DNA of 7,222 nucleotides from Odoribacteraceae bacterium (GTDB lineage: Bacteria > Bacteroidota > Bacteroidia > Bacteroidales > Marinifilaceae), in the NCBI GenBank assembly GCA_031259905.1, contig JAIRKS010000190.1, forward strand, positions 1 to 7,222. Reading direction: 5' to 3'. Positions within the stretch are counted from its first letter, which is position 1. The number at the start of each line of letters is the position of its first letter. Positions 1 through 6,995 of the stretch are shown piece after piece. A program made the translations under genes and the position numbers. Below the pieces are notes generated by a model. The model had not been told where the DNA came from, searched no databases, and saw only the letters and a program-made list of their open reading frames with translations.

Positions 1-3
1 ATC

Positions 4-108
4 GTACTTAAAGTTACGGGTATGGTACTAAAAGTTCCGGGCATGGTACTAAAAGTTCCGGGCACCGTACTTAAAGTTACGGGCACCGTACTTAAAGTTA
101 CGAGTATG
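4..108. repeat. Five tandem 21-bp repeats, two sequence variants
   Basis: Five head-to-tail units lie at 4-24, 25-45, 46-66, 67-87 and 88-108. Units 1, 4 and 5 begin GTACTTAAAGTTACG. Units 2 and 3 begin GTACTAAAAGTTCCG, so positions 6 (T to A) and 13 (A to C) change together. The unit ends vary separately: TATG (1, 5), CATG (2), CACC (3, 4). Bases 1-3 (ATC) fit the end of another unit, so the array probably continues to the left of the window. Because 21 is a multiple of 3 the array is open in frames on both strands (VLKVxGx on plus, PVTLSTV/PGTFSTM on minus), so an open frame here is not evidence for a gene. No function is recognised. Confidence 0.93.
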
Positions 109-230
109 CCCCCCGTGAATCCAGCGAACGTGCTTCGGCAAGGCGATCCCCGTCGCAAGAGAAAAAACACGCGGCGGGGAGCCGAACAGGGAAAATCAGA
201 AGCGATCCCCCCGCGATTCCCGCGGGTAAA

Positions 231-262
231 GTTGCGAGTTCAGTGAAATGGTTTTACTTTCG
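231..262 (+). promoter_or_regulatory. Candidate promoter of the tRNA-Pro gene (Bacteroides-type)
   Basis: A box TACTTTCG at 255-262 matches the Bacteroides -7 consensus TAnnTTTG at all but one position. GTTG at 231-234 matches three of four bases of the -33 TTTG, with 20 bases between the two, as is usual for this promoter class. A start of transcription a few bases after 262 would leave a very short leader before the tRNA at 276. The placement makes sense, but the match is by eye and no transcript data are available. Confidence 0.5.
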
Positions 263-275
263 CGATCGCGATTCT

Positions 276-349
276 CGGGGCGTAGCGCAGCCCGGTAGCG
301 CATCTGCTTTGGGAGCAGAGGGTCGCAGGTTCGAATCCTGTCGCCCCGA
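276..349 (+). tRNA. tRNA-Pro, anticodon TGG
   Basis: A 74-base cloverleaf can be folded by eye. The acceptor stem CGGGGCG (276-282) pairs with CGCCCCG (342-348), with discriminator base A at 349. The anticodon stem TCTGC/GCAGA encloses the loop TTTGGGA with anticodon TGG at 310-312, which reads proline codons. The T arm is GCAGG-TTCGAAT-CCTGT with one G-T wobble pair. The 3' CCA is not encoded (the sequence continues CGA), so a CCA-adding enzyme would supply it. It stands alone, convergent with the U32 gene, with a candidate promoter just upstream and a hairpin just downstream. Confidence 0.97.
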
Positions 350-356
350 CGAGAAC

Positions 357-390
357 GAGGGTGTATCACGACGTGATTGCACCCTCTTTA
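357..390 (+). terminator. Hairpin terminator after tRNA-Pro
   Basis: GAGGGTG (357-363) pairs perfectly with CACCCTC (380-386). The stem continues inward with a T-G pair, a bulged T at 378, and ATCAC/GTGAT (365-369/373-377) closing a 3-base loop, giving about 13 pairs. On the plus strand it is followed by TTTACATT, a weak U tract, which fits termination of the tRNA transcript. On the minus strand no T run follows, so it would be at best a weak stop or RNA-end stabiliser for the operon ending at 450. Confidence 0.7.
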
Positions 391-449
391 CATTCGTACC
401 CCTGTCAGGGAGCAACTCCAAACATTCAATTATCGAGAGCTTATGCTTT

Positions 450-2288
450 TTATTTTGGTACAGCCTCGTCCCTCCCCGCGCCGCCGGGAGCGATCACCAG
501 CATGAAACACCCCGCGCAATCAAACTCCAGGCGAAAGCGACCGAGAGAATTATAAAGATACAACGGCAACACCAGGTCGCGCCCCCCTCCCCTCCTCAAG
601 CACGCGCCCCGCTCGAAAAGAATACAATAACGACAACGCATCACCGCCTTCCCGCCCCGGTCGCCGCCGGCCTCGAAACCGGCAGGGGGAGACGCCACGC
701 CGTGATCGCGATAAAACTGCATCGCGAGCGCGTTCGTAATATTCAAGCGCCAGTCGACCGGACCGGGGAAAAGCGCGCCGGGAGACGAGGGGCGACGCGT
801 CCAGCGCGCGAACGCCCGCTCCCGCTCCCCCTCCAGCGCCTGGAGAAGAAGCCGGCGATAACGGTTCACGACGGAAAGCGGGACAAACAGCGGATCGCCG
901 TGATACGTCACCCGGTCGCCACGAAACCCCGTGCCGCCGCACTTCCCCGCCTGCCGGCAGACCTGCCCCGGCAAGTCCGGGCGCGCCGCCGGCTCGAAAC
1001 GCTCGTCGGAGAGCACGGCGGCGCGCGTGCCGTCCTCGTCGAGCGCGGAAAACAGCAACCGCCGGTCGCTCGCGTGAATATCCATCTCGACGCGCACCTC
1101 CCGCGTGCTCTCCCGCCTCGCGAGGAGAGCCTCGAACGCGTGATCACGATTCCTGTACAACCACGTCCCCGGCGGCGCCTCCACCCGCTCGTTGCAATAC
1201 ACCCGGTCTCCCTCCACGCGGTTCACGTGACACCCCTGCAGCTCCCCGCCGGAGATAAAGCACAACCCGTCCGCGTTGTGCAACGGCTCGATGGCCTCCA
1301 CCGTCAGGCAATTCCCTTTCCCCCCCAGCACCTTCGCCACGCGTTTCCCGGTCGACTTCGGGGTATCCTCGTTGACCATCCCCCGCGCCCGCCCGTGGAG
1401 GAAATAGCCGGTGAAGCCCCGGTTGAAACTCCGCGCGGGATCGGCCTCGAAGGACGAGGTGACGACGCCGAACGAGGCGCGGGCGAGGCCCTCGCCGTGA
1501 TCAATGCAATCGTCCAGCAGCGAGGAATAGTGCCGCGTGACGTTGGCCACGTAGGACGCGTCTTTCAGCCGGCCCTCGATCTTGAACGAGTCGATCCCCG
1601 CCGCGACAAGCTCCGGGAGGCTACCGGAGAGGTTGAGATCCTTGAGCGAGAGCAGGTACTTGTCCCGCGCGATGACCTTCCCCGCGCTGTCCGCCACGCT
1701 CCAGCGCGCGCGGCAAAGCTGGGCGCACTCCCCCCGGTTGGCCGAGCGCCCGGTGAGGTAGCTGGAGATGTAACACTGCCCGCTGAGGCTGACGCATAGC
1801 GCGCCGTGCACGAAGTATTCCAGCTCCAGCGACACCTCGCGGCGGATCGCCCGCACCTGCTCCAGGGAGAGTTCCCGCGCCAGGACGACGCGCTGGAAGC
1901 CCAGCCGGTCGAGGAACTTGACGCGCTCCACGTCATGGTTGTGCATCTGCGTGCTGGCGTGCAGGGCGACCGGCGGGAGGTCGAGTTGCAGGAACGCCAT
2001 GTCCTGCACGACGAGCGCGTCAACGCCGGCGTTATATAACGAGCGGGCGAGGCGGCTCGCCTCCATCAACTCGTCGTCACGGAGCACGGTGTTGAGGGTC
2101 GCGAAGACGCGGGCACGGTAGCGATGGGCGAGCGTCACGACGCGTTCGATAGTTTCCAGGGAGTTGCCGGCCGCCTTTCTCGCCCCGAAAGCGGGAGCGC
2201 CGATGTACACCGCGTCGGCCCCGTTCAGGATGGCGGCGCGTGCGGCTGCCTCGTCTCTTGCCGGGGCGAGGAGTTCCAGGCGTCTCAT
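450..2288 (-). CDS. U32-family protein with C-terminal Cys cluster (RlhA/TrhP-like RNA hydroxylase)
   Basis: This is a 612-residue protein annotated in the older literature as a collagenase-like U32 peptidase. Characterised members (E. coli TrhP/YegQ and RlhA/YdcP) instead support prephenate-dependent hydroxylation of tRNA U34 or 23S rRNA C2501. The N-terminus (LELLAPARDE...GADAVYIG) opens the barrel typical of the family. Residues 157-175 fit the U32 signature exactly: E157, F159, G162, A163, C165, G170, C172, S175. A DUF3656-like middle part lies at about 380-500. The C-terminus has C552, C555, C563, C591 and C594 in the RYC...GAC...FDCxxC arrangement expected for an Fe-S cluster. The length is closer to RlhA (about 650) than to TrhP (about 450), so rRNA or tRNA remain possible targets. 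The ATG at 2288 was chosen because it overlaps the bioD stop (ATGA) and starts the conserved sequence; the longer open frame upstream lies within bioD. No Shine-Dalgarno sequence is visible. Confidence 0.92.
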   Translation of the reverse strand: MRRLELLAPARDEAAARAAILNGADAVYIGAPAFGARKAAGNSLETIERVVTLAHRYRARVFATLNTVLRDDELMEASRLARSLYNAGVDALVVQDMAFLQLDLPPVALHASTQMHNHDVERVKFLDRLGFQRVVLARELSLEQVRAIRREVSLELEYFVHGALCVSLSGQCYISSYLTGRSANRGECAQLCRARWSVADSAGKVIARDKYLLSLKDLNLSGSLPELVAAGIDSFKIEGRLKDASYVANVTRHYSSLLDDCIDHGEGLARASFGVVTSSFEADPARSFNRGFTGYFLHGRARGMVNEDTPKSTGKRVAKVLGGKGNCLTVEAIEPLHNADGLCFISGGELQGCHVNRVEGDRVYCNERVEAPPGTWLYRNRDHAFEALLARRESTREVRVEMDIHASDRRLLFSALDEDGTRAAVLSDERFEPAARPDLPGQVCRQAGKCGGTGFRGDRVTYHGDPLFVPLSVVNRYRRLLLQALEGERERAFARWTRRPSSPGALFPGPVDWRLNITNALAMQFYRDHGVASPPAGFEAGGDRGGKAVMRCRYCILFERGACLRRGGGRDLVLPLYLYNSLGRFRLEFDCAGCFMLVIAPGGAGRDEAVPK

Positions 2289-2968
2289 GGCTGTTCCAGG
2301 AGTCGCTCGACGGGAAGGTCGGGGTAACGGTTGCCCTCCACGACCGGCACCTCGATCCACTCGCAGGAGGGGAGACGCGCGGAGAGGTATTCCTTGAAGA
2401 AGGCGATCGAGTCGGGGGCGATCGGCTCGCCGGCATCCGGGTAACGGTTGCACGCCAGGCACTCCACGCGTATCCCCTCGCGGAGACAGGCTTCGAGGGC
2501 GAGCAGCGTGTGGTTGACGCTCCCCAGGCGGGTCGAGGTGACGAGGATCAGCGGGTATCCCCTGTCGCGGATGTAGTCGATGGTGAAGTAACGGCGCGTG
2601 ACCGGCACGTATAGCCCGCCGGCGCCCTCGATCAACACCACGTCGTGATGTCGTTCGAGGCGGCGCGTGGCCTCGTCGATCCGCGCCAGGTCGATGGAGA
2701 CGCCGTCGATCCTCGCCGCGAGGCACGGGGAGGCGGGGTAGGTCAGGACGTACGGGCAGGTCGTCCCCTGCCTGTCCTCTTCCAGCACGCCCGTGCCCGT
2801 GATCTCCCGGTGCGCGAGGATGTCTTCCGAGATCCCGGTGCATCCCGTCTGGATGAATTTCTGCGTGATGACCCGCGCGCCGCGACGCGCCAGGGCACGG
2901 GCGAGTAATCCCGTCACGACCGTTTTCCCGGTGCCCGTGTCGATGCCGCTCACGAAGTAGACGCTCAT
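2285..2968 (-). CDS. bioD: Dethiobiotin synthetase BioD
   Basis: This 227-residue protein is of normal length for BioD. It uses ATP and CO2 to close the ureido ring of 7,8-diaminopelargonate (DAPA), giving dethiobiotin in the cytoplasm. The P-loop GIDTGTGKT is at residues 8-16 with K15. K37 lies in QKFIQTG, where the family has its conserved substrate-binding Lys. YPASPCLAA (77-85) is the substrate loop, and E114 opens the EGAGG motif. The TSTRLGSVNHTLL segment (144-156) is also typical. The ATG at 2966-2968 sits in an ATGA overlap with the bioC stop, and its own stop overlaps the U32 start in the same way. The frame is open for 76 codons further upstream, but that stretch is a shadow of bioC. 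The leader is A-rich without a Shine-Dalgarno sequence. Confidence 0.97.
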   Translation of the reverse strand: MSVYFVSGIDTGTGKTVVTGLLARALARRGARVITQKFIQTGCTGISEDILAHREITGTGVLEEDRQGTTCPYVLTYPASPCLAARIDGVSIDLARIDEATRRLERHHDVVLIEGAGGLYVPVTRRYFTIDYIRDRGYPLILVTSTRLGSVNHTLLALEACLREGIRVECLACNRYPDAGEPIAPDSIAFFKEYLSARLPSCEWIEVPVVEGNRYPDLPVERLLEQP

Positions 2969-3720
2969 TTTTTCTTGCAGACGAGGTACAACGGGTGATA
3001 GGTCAGCGTCACTTTCCCGTCCAGGGCGAAGCGGCTGTTGTAGTCGGCGATGAAGTCGTTGACGCGCTTTTTCGTCCAGATCGACCGGTCGCCGGAGACG
3101 TTCGTCCCCGCGCGCTTCAGGTGCTGGAGGATCGCCAACGGTCCGGGGAACTCGACCAGCCGGAACTCCTCGAGGATCTCCGTGACCTTGAACCACGGGG
3201 AGAGGAGGTCGATCAACTCGTCCTGCGAGCGGTAGTTCAACCCGCCGCCGGTGGTGAGGCGTATCTCCCGGAGGTTGTATTTCCCGAAGGTACTAAAGAG
3301 CATGAGTTTTCCCCTCTTCAACACGCGCGCCAGCTTCTCGAACGCGGCGCCGGGGTCGTCCAGCCACTGGAACGTGGAGGCCGAGATGATCAGGTCGAAC
3401 GAGGGCAACGGGAGGCTCTCGATGTCCCCCGGCAGGCAACGCGCGGGGGGGATGCCGTGACGCGCGGCGGTCTTCAGGCAGATCTCGTCGACGAGGTCGT
3501 TCAGGTATAGCACCTCGACCGGGAACATCGCGCGCAGCTCATCCGTCAGGAAGCCCGTCCCGCAGCCGATCTCCAGCACGCGCCCCGGCACGTAATTTAA
3601 ACTCGCGGACAGCATACGCGCGAGTTTAGCCGTTGCCCGCCGTTGGACGATGGCATTGTCGTCGTAGGTCGTCTCGCTTCGCTTGAAGCGTTGTTTGATC
3701 TCTTCTTTATCTATTTCCAT
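2965..3720 (-). CDS. bioC: Malonyl-ACP O-methyltransferase BioC
   Basis: This 251-residue SAM-dependent methyltransferase starts pimelate synthesis. It methylates the free carboxyl of a malonyl thioester so that the fatty acid enzymes can extend it to pimeloyl-ACP methyl ester. SAM motif I, VLEIGCGTG, is at 48-56. The acidic residue after strand 2 is in LNDLVDE (73-79), and GDIESLPLPSFDLIISASTFQW (98-119 region) gives the later binding motifs. The BioC-type features FGKYNLREI (145-153) and the PGPLAILQHLKRAGTN segment (192-207) separate it from generic methyltransferases. The start ATG at 3718-3720 lies inside the end of bioG (14-base overlap, different frame), which suggests coupled translation. 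Its partner esterase is the adjacent bioG. Confidence 0.96.
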   Translation of the reverse strand: MEIDKEEIKQRFKRSETTYDDNAIVQRRATAKLARMLSASLNYVPGRVLEIGCGTGFLTDELRAMFPVEVLYLNDLVDEICLKTAARHGIPPARCLPGDIESLPLPSFDLIISASTFQWLDDPGAAFEKLARVLKRGKLMLFSTFGKYNLREIRLTTGGGLNYRSQDELIDLLSPWFKVTEILEEFRLVEFPGPLAILQHLKRAGTNVSGDRSIWTKKRVNDFIADYNSRFALDGKVTLTYHPLYLVCKKK

Positions 3721-4372
3721 ATTCTATGATTGATTCCCAGGAAGTGAAACGAAAAAAGGGATAGTGCCCGCCGGCGAGACCGGTGATCTCTGTCCTGCCC
3801 TGCCACCAGTTCCGCTGGTTCTCGACCGGGAAGATGACGTCCTTGCACGAGATGAAGGCCCGGTGCCACGGCATCACGGGACACGCGCGCGCCGACTGCT
3901 CGCGGACGCGACGCAACTCCTCTACCCGCTCTTCCAGGCCGCGACGCGGCAGGCACCGCGCGCGAAACAGCGCCCGTTCCTCGTCGTCGGCGAGCGAGCG
4001 GGTGATGAACTTCTCCCACCCGCGCTCGTTCATCCCCCGTTCGGTGAGCGCGTAGATCGCCGGCGGTATACCGAGGAGATCGTCCACGGGACGTTCCGTG
4101 CCGTTCAAGGCCACGGCCCGGCGCGGGGTGATCCCCCAGCGAGCGAGCGACACCGACGCCGCCCACACGCCCATCGACCACGCCACGACGTCCACGACGT
4201 CGTATCCCGTGACGTCGGGCGCGTCACCCGTCTCGACGTCGCGGTAGTCGTGGTACATCAGCACCTTCCCGCTGCTCGTCAGGTGGCCCACGGAACGTTC
4301 GTCCAGTCCCCACCCGCCGAAGAAGAGGGTGAGGCGACGACCGCCATCCTTGATTAACCAGACCGCGCGCAT
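3707..4372 (-). CDS. bioG: Pimeloyl-ACP methyl ester esterase BioG (DUF452)
   Basis: This 221-residue alpha/beta hydrolase of the DUF452/BioG family replaces the better-known BioH. It removes the methyl group that BioC added and so releases pimeloyl-ACP for BioF. LTLFFGGWGLDE (14-25) is the family's opening strand and oxyanion segment. The nucleophile elbow is AWSMG with S66; family members often have a different first residue here. KDVIFPVENQ (177-186, D178) offers the acid, and GGHYPFF (201-207, H203) the catalytic His. It follows bioF by one base and overlaps bioC by 14, the tight bioG-bioC pairing expected for enzymes of successive steps. The start ATG at 4370-4372 directly precedes the first conserved strand; no Shine-Dalgarno sequence is visible. 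Confidence 0.95.
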   Translation of the reverse strand: MRAVWLIKDGGRRLTLFFGGWGLDERSVGHLTSSGKVLMYHDYRDVETGDAPDVTGYDVVDVVAWSMGVWAASVSLARWGITPRRAVALNGTERPVDDLLGIPPAIYALTERGMNERGWEKFITRSLADDEERALFRARCLPRRGLEERVEELRRVREQSARACPVMPWHRAFISCKDVIFPVENQRNWWQGRTEITGLAGGHYPFFRFTSWESIIEYGNR

Positions 4373-4373
4373 G

Positions 4374-5531
4374 TCAACAACTTACTTCTATGAATTCAAA
4401 CAGGCACTCGTAATCCTCGTCGGGGATCGCCGCGTTGAGCGAGAAGCGAAGGCGCGCCTCGTTCTTCGGCACTGTCGGGTAGCGTACCGGCAGCACGAAG
4501 AAACCGTTGTCACGGAATTGCCGCGCCAGGTAGGTACTGTTCTCGTTGCTCCCGCACGGGCAGGGGACGACGTGCGACTCCCCTCGCGTCTCGAAGCCTT
4601 GACCCGCGAGCACGTCCCGCAGGCGACCGGCGACGGCAGCAAGCCGCAGGCGATCGGCGAATAGCGCGGGCACGCGGCGCAACACGAAACGCGTCCACGC
4701 CACGTTGAGCGGCGGTAATGCCGTGGAGAAGATCAAGCTCCGCTGGGTGTTGACCAGGTATTCCTTGAACAGCCCGTCGCACGCCAGGAACGCCCCGATG
4801 GAGGCGAGGGCCTTCCCGAACGTGCCGACGATGAAATCGACGTCAGCGATGCACCCCTGTTCCTCGCAACATCCCAGGCCGTTCGTCCCGCGCGTACCCA
4901 CGGCGTGTGCCTCGTCAACGTACAGGAAGGCGTCGTACTCCCGCTTGATGTCGCACAACTCTTGCAGGTTCGCCACGTCGCCGTCCATGCTGAACACCGA
5001 CTCCGTCACGATAAATACATTCTCGTACATCTCCCGCTGCCTGGAAAGGATCTCCCGCAGGTGATCGTAATCGAGGTGACGATAGCGCTCCATCGCGGCC
5101 CTGGACAATCGCGCACCGTCAATGATACTGGCGTGCACCAGCTTGTCCGAGACGATCAGGTCGCGTTTACCGGTCAGCGCCGGCAGTATCCCGATGTTGG
5201 CATGGTATCCGGAGCCGAAGACCAGCGCGGCCTCCTTGCCGTACATCTCGCGCAGGTCTTCCTCCAGCAGGGTGTAATACTCGTGATTCCCCGACAACAG
5301 GCGGGAAGAGGCCGCGCTGTACCCCAGCGCCTGCACGTCCGTCTCCCGCTTGAACTCCTCGCGCAGCGCGGGATTGGAAGCGAGGCCGAGGTAATCGTTC
5401 GAGGAAAGATTCAGCATCTCCCGCCCGTCGTGATGCACCAGGAAACCGTTCAGCTGCATCTCGAGGAGATTCCGGTAATTTCCTGCCTCCTTGATTGTCG
5501 TCAACTTGTCACCGTACCGTTCTCTATTCAT
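4374..5531 (-). CDS. bioF: 8-amino-7-oxononanoate synthase BioF
   Basis: This 385-residue PLP enzyme of the alpha-oxoamine synthase family condenses pimeloyl-ACP with L-alanine to give 8-amino-7-oxononanoate (KAPA), CO2 and [15 protein letters not shown] (40-51) begins the conserved core. H133 in VHASIIDG stacks on PLP in the family, and [10 protein letters not shown] (176-185) follows. VDEAHAVG (205-212) carries D206 and H209. K240 in GTFGKA is the Schiff-base lysine. Close paralogues include 2-amino-3-ketobutyrate CoA ligase (Kbl) and SPT-type synthases, but the position between bioA and bioG makes BioF by far the best reading. The start ATG at 5529-5531 overlaps the bioA stop by 8 bases, and the stop is one base from the bioG ATG. 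Confidence 0.97.
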   Translation of the reverse strand: MNRERYGDKLTTIKEAGNYRNLLEMQLNGFLVHHDGREMLNLSSNDYLGLASNPALREEFKRETDVQALGYSAASSRLLSGNHEYYTLLEEDLREMYGKEAALVFGSGYHANIGILPALTGKRDLIVSDKLVHASIIDGARLSRAAMERYRHLDYDHLREILSRQREMYENVFIVTESVFSMDGDVANLQELCDIKREYDAFLYVDEAHAVGTRGTNGLGCCEEQGCIADVDFIVGTFGKALASIGAFLACDGLFKEYLVNTQRSLIFSTALPPLNVAWTRFVLRRVPALFADRLRLAAVAGRLRDVLAGQGFETRGESHVVPCPCGSNENSTYLARQFRDNGFFVLPVRYPTVPKNEARLRFSLNAAIPDEDYECLFEFIEVSC

Positions 5532-6810
5532 ACTTCAAGATTACCCGCGTGATAGCGGTTGTCAACACGTGCAGCTCCTCCGGCGTAATAATATAAGGAG
5601 GCATCACGTAAATCAGGTTACCGAAGGGACGCGCCCATACCCCCATCTCCACGAGATCGGCCTGTACCGCGGCCACGTCCACCGGCTTCTTCATCTCGAC
5701 CACGCCGATCGCGCCCAGCACCCGCGCGTCCGCCACCTGACCGAGGGATGCCGTCGGGGAAAGCCCCTCGCGTAGTAGCGTCTCGATCTGCTTCACCCGC
5801 TCCTCGACGGTACGATACTCCTCCAGCACGTCCAGCGAGGCCCTCGCCACGGCACACGCCAGCGGGTTACCCGTGAACGTCGGCCCGTGCATGAACACCC
5901 CGGGGGAACGCGAGGAGATCACGCGGGCCACGTTAGCGGTGGCGAGCGTCGCGGCAAACCCCATGTAACCGCCCGTGAGTGCCTTACCCACGCACATGAT
6001 GTCCGGGGAGATCCCCGCGTGGTCGCACGCCCACCTCTTGCCGGTACGCCAGAAGCCCGTGGCGATCTCGTCGCATATCAACAGAATATCGTACATGTAA
6101 CAAAGCTCGTGCACCTTGCGCAGGTATTCCGCCGAGTAAAAGCGCATCCCGCCGGCGCCCTGCACGATCGGCTCGAGGATCACCGCCGCCACCCGCGTGT
6201 GATTATTGCGCAGGCACTCCTGGAACGCCGCGATGTCCTCCTGCCCGCAAGGCTTACCGAAGGACGGAGACGGCGACGGGACGAAATAGTGCAAGGGCAA
6301 CGTCCCCCGGAAGATCGAGTGCATACCCGTCACCGGGTCACACACCGACATCGCGTTCCACGTGTCCCCGTGATACCCGCAGCGAGGCGTCACGAAATAC
6401 CGCTTCTCCTCCCTCCCCCGCGCGTACCAGTATTGCAAGGCCATCTTCATGCCCACCTCCACGGCTACCGAACCCGAATCGGAAAAAAACACGTTGTCTA
6501 ATCCCGACGGGGCGATCGACAACAGTCGCGAGGCAAGCTCCACGGCCGGCGCGTGCGTGAGACCGCCGAACATCACGTGGGACATCTCCTTCAACTGCTT
6601 CTCCACCGCGGCGTTCAGCGCGGGGTGATTGTACCCGTGGATCACGCTCCACCACGAGGACATGCCATCAATCAAACGTCGCCCGTCTTCCAACTCGATA
6701 TACACCCCTTCCGCCCGCTTGACCGGGTAGACCGGCAGCGGGTTTGTCATCGAAGCGTAGGGATGCCACACGTGCTCCCTGTCGTACTGTAATAATTCGT
6801 CAACTTTCAT
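5524..6810 (-). CDS. bioA: Adenosylmethionine-8-amino-7-oxononanoate aminotransferase BioA
   Basis: This 428-residue class III PLP aminotransferase transfers an amino group, in the family from SAM, to KAPA and yields 7,8-diaminopelargonate. VWHPYASM (14-21) with Y18 is the segment linked to SAM use in Bio[14 protein letters not shown] (51-63) forms the substrate pocket, and [10 protein letters not shown] (146-155) follows. CDEIATGF (246-253) holds D247, the PLP-N1 aspartate. K276 in VGKALTGG is the PLP lysine. [11 protein letters not shown] (308-318) and R394 in ARPFGN complete the site. W254 stands where E. coli BioA has Gly (GFGRTG). An in-frame TTG at 6831 would add seven residues, but the ATG at 6808-6810 is preferred because it matches the family N-terminus. 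It is the first gene of the operon. Confidence 0.97.
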   Translation of the reverse strand: MKVDELLQYDREHVWHPYASMTNPLPVYPVKRAEGVYIELEDGRRLIDGMSSWWSVIHGYNHPALNAAVEKQLKEMSHVMFGGLTHAPAVELASRLLSIAPSGLDNVFFSDSGSVAVEVGMKMALQYWYARGREEKRYFVTPRCGYHGDTWNAMSVCDPVTGMHSIFRGTLPLHYFVPSPSPSFGKPCGQEDIAAFQECLRNNHTRVAAVILEPIVQGAGGMRFYSAEYLRKVHELCYMYDILLICDEIATGFWRTGKRWACDHAGISPDIMCVGKALTGGYMGFAATLATANVARVISSRSPGVFMHGPTFTGNPLACAVARASLDVLEEYRTVEERVKQIETLLREGLSPTASLGQVADARVLGAIGVVEMKKPVDVAAVQADLVEMGVWARPFGNLIYVMPPYIITPEELHVLTTAITRVILKYE

Positions 6811-6850
6811 GTTACAAAACTTAAAAACCAAGATCCTTTCAACGAGAGAC

Positions 6851-6866
6851 GGGATGTCGCCATCCC
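6851..6866 (-). promoter_or_regulatory. Hairpin or small operator upstream of bioA
   Basis: GGGATG (6851-6856) and CATCCC (6861-6866) are perfect inverted copies around TCGC. The centre lies about 48 bases before the bioA ATG. It could form a 6-pair RNA hairpin with a 4-base loop in the bioA leader, or act as a dyad operator in DNA. The flanking bases do not extend the stem and no T run follows it on the minus strand, so it is not a terminator. Function is inferred from position only. Confidence 0.4.
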
Positions 6867-6995
6867 TGTTCCGGTAACCCGTTTAAACTGCCGCAAGGTA
6901 ATAATTTTTTATTTGCCGGGAAAAGTCGCCCCGGCTTTCACGGCACCGGCGCGGCTTTACTCTATTACCCGCGAGGGTTAGCAAACGAATCGTCA

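Noticed and set aside
4..108. CRISPR array
   Set aside because: Units are contiguous 21-mers with no unique spacers.
22..246. 74-codon plus-strand frame with VLKVPG/VLKVTG repeats
   Set aside because: The repeat is open in frames on both strands because its unit is 21 bp, the remainder is Arg-rich without recognisable features, and no ribosome site is visible.
400..410. Palindrome CCCTGTCAGGG as a terminator for the operon
   Set aside because: Only a 4-pair stem with a 3-base loop can form, and no T tract follows on either strand.
243..1799. Long plus-strand open frame (518 codons) antisense to the U32 gene
   Set aside because: It is a GC-driven shadow. Its beginning translates tRNA-Pro (GVAQPGSASALGAEGRRFE...), a well-known annotation artefact, and the rest is antisense to a clearly conserved protein.
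2289..2843. N-terminal extension of the U32 frame up to 2843
   Set aside because: This stretch lies within bioD in another frame, shows low-complexity Arg/Pro-rich translation, and the conserved U32 start matches the ATG at 2288.
6811..6831. TTG at 6831 as the bioA start
   Set aside because: It adds seven residues outside the family N-terminus, and the AGG before it is only a few bases away; the ATG at 6810 fits better.
6932..6958. CGGCTTT repeated 20 bp apart (6932-6938, 6952-6958)
   Set aside because: A 7-base match in GC-rich sequence is too short to separate from chance.
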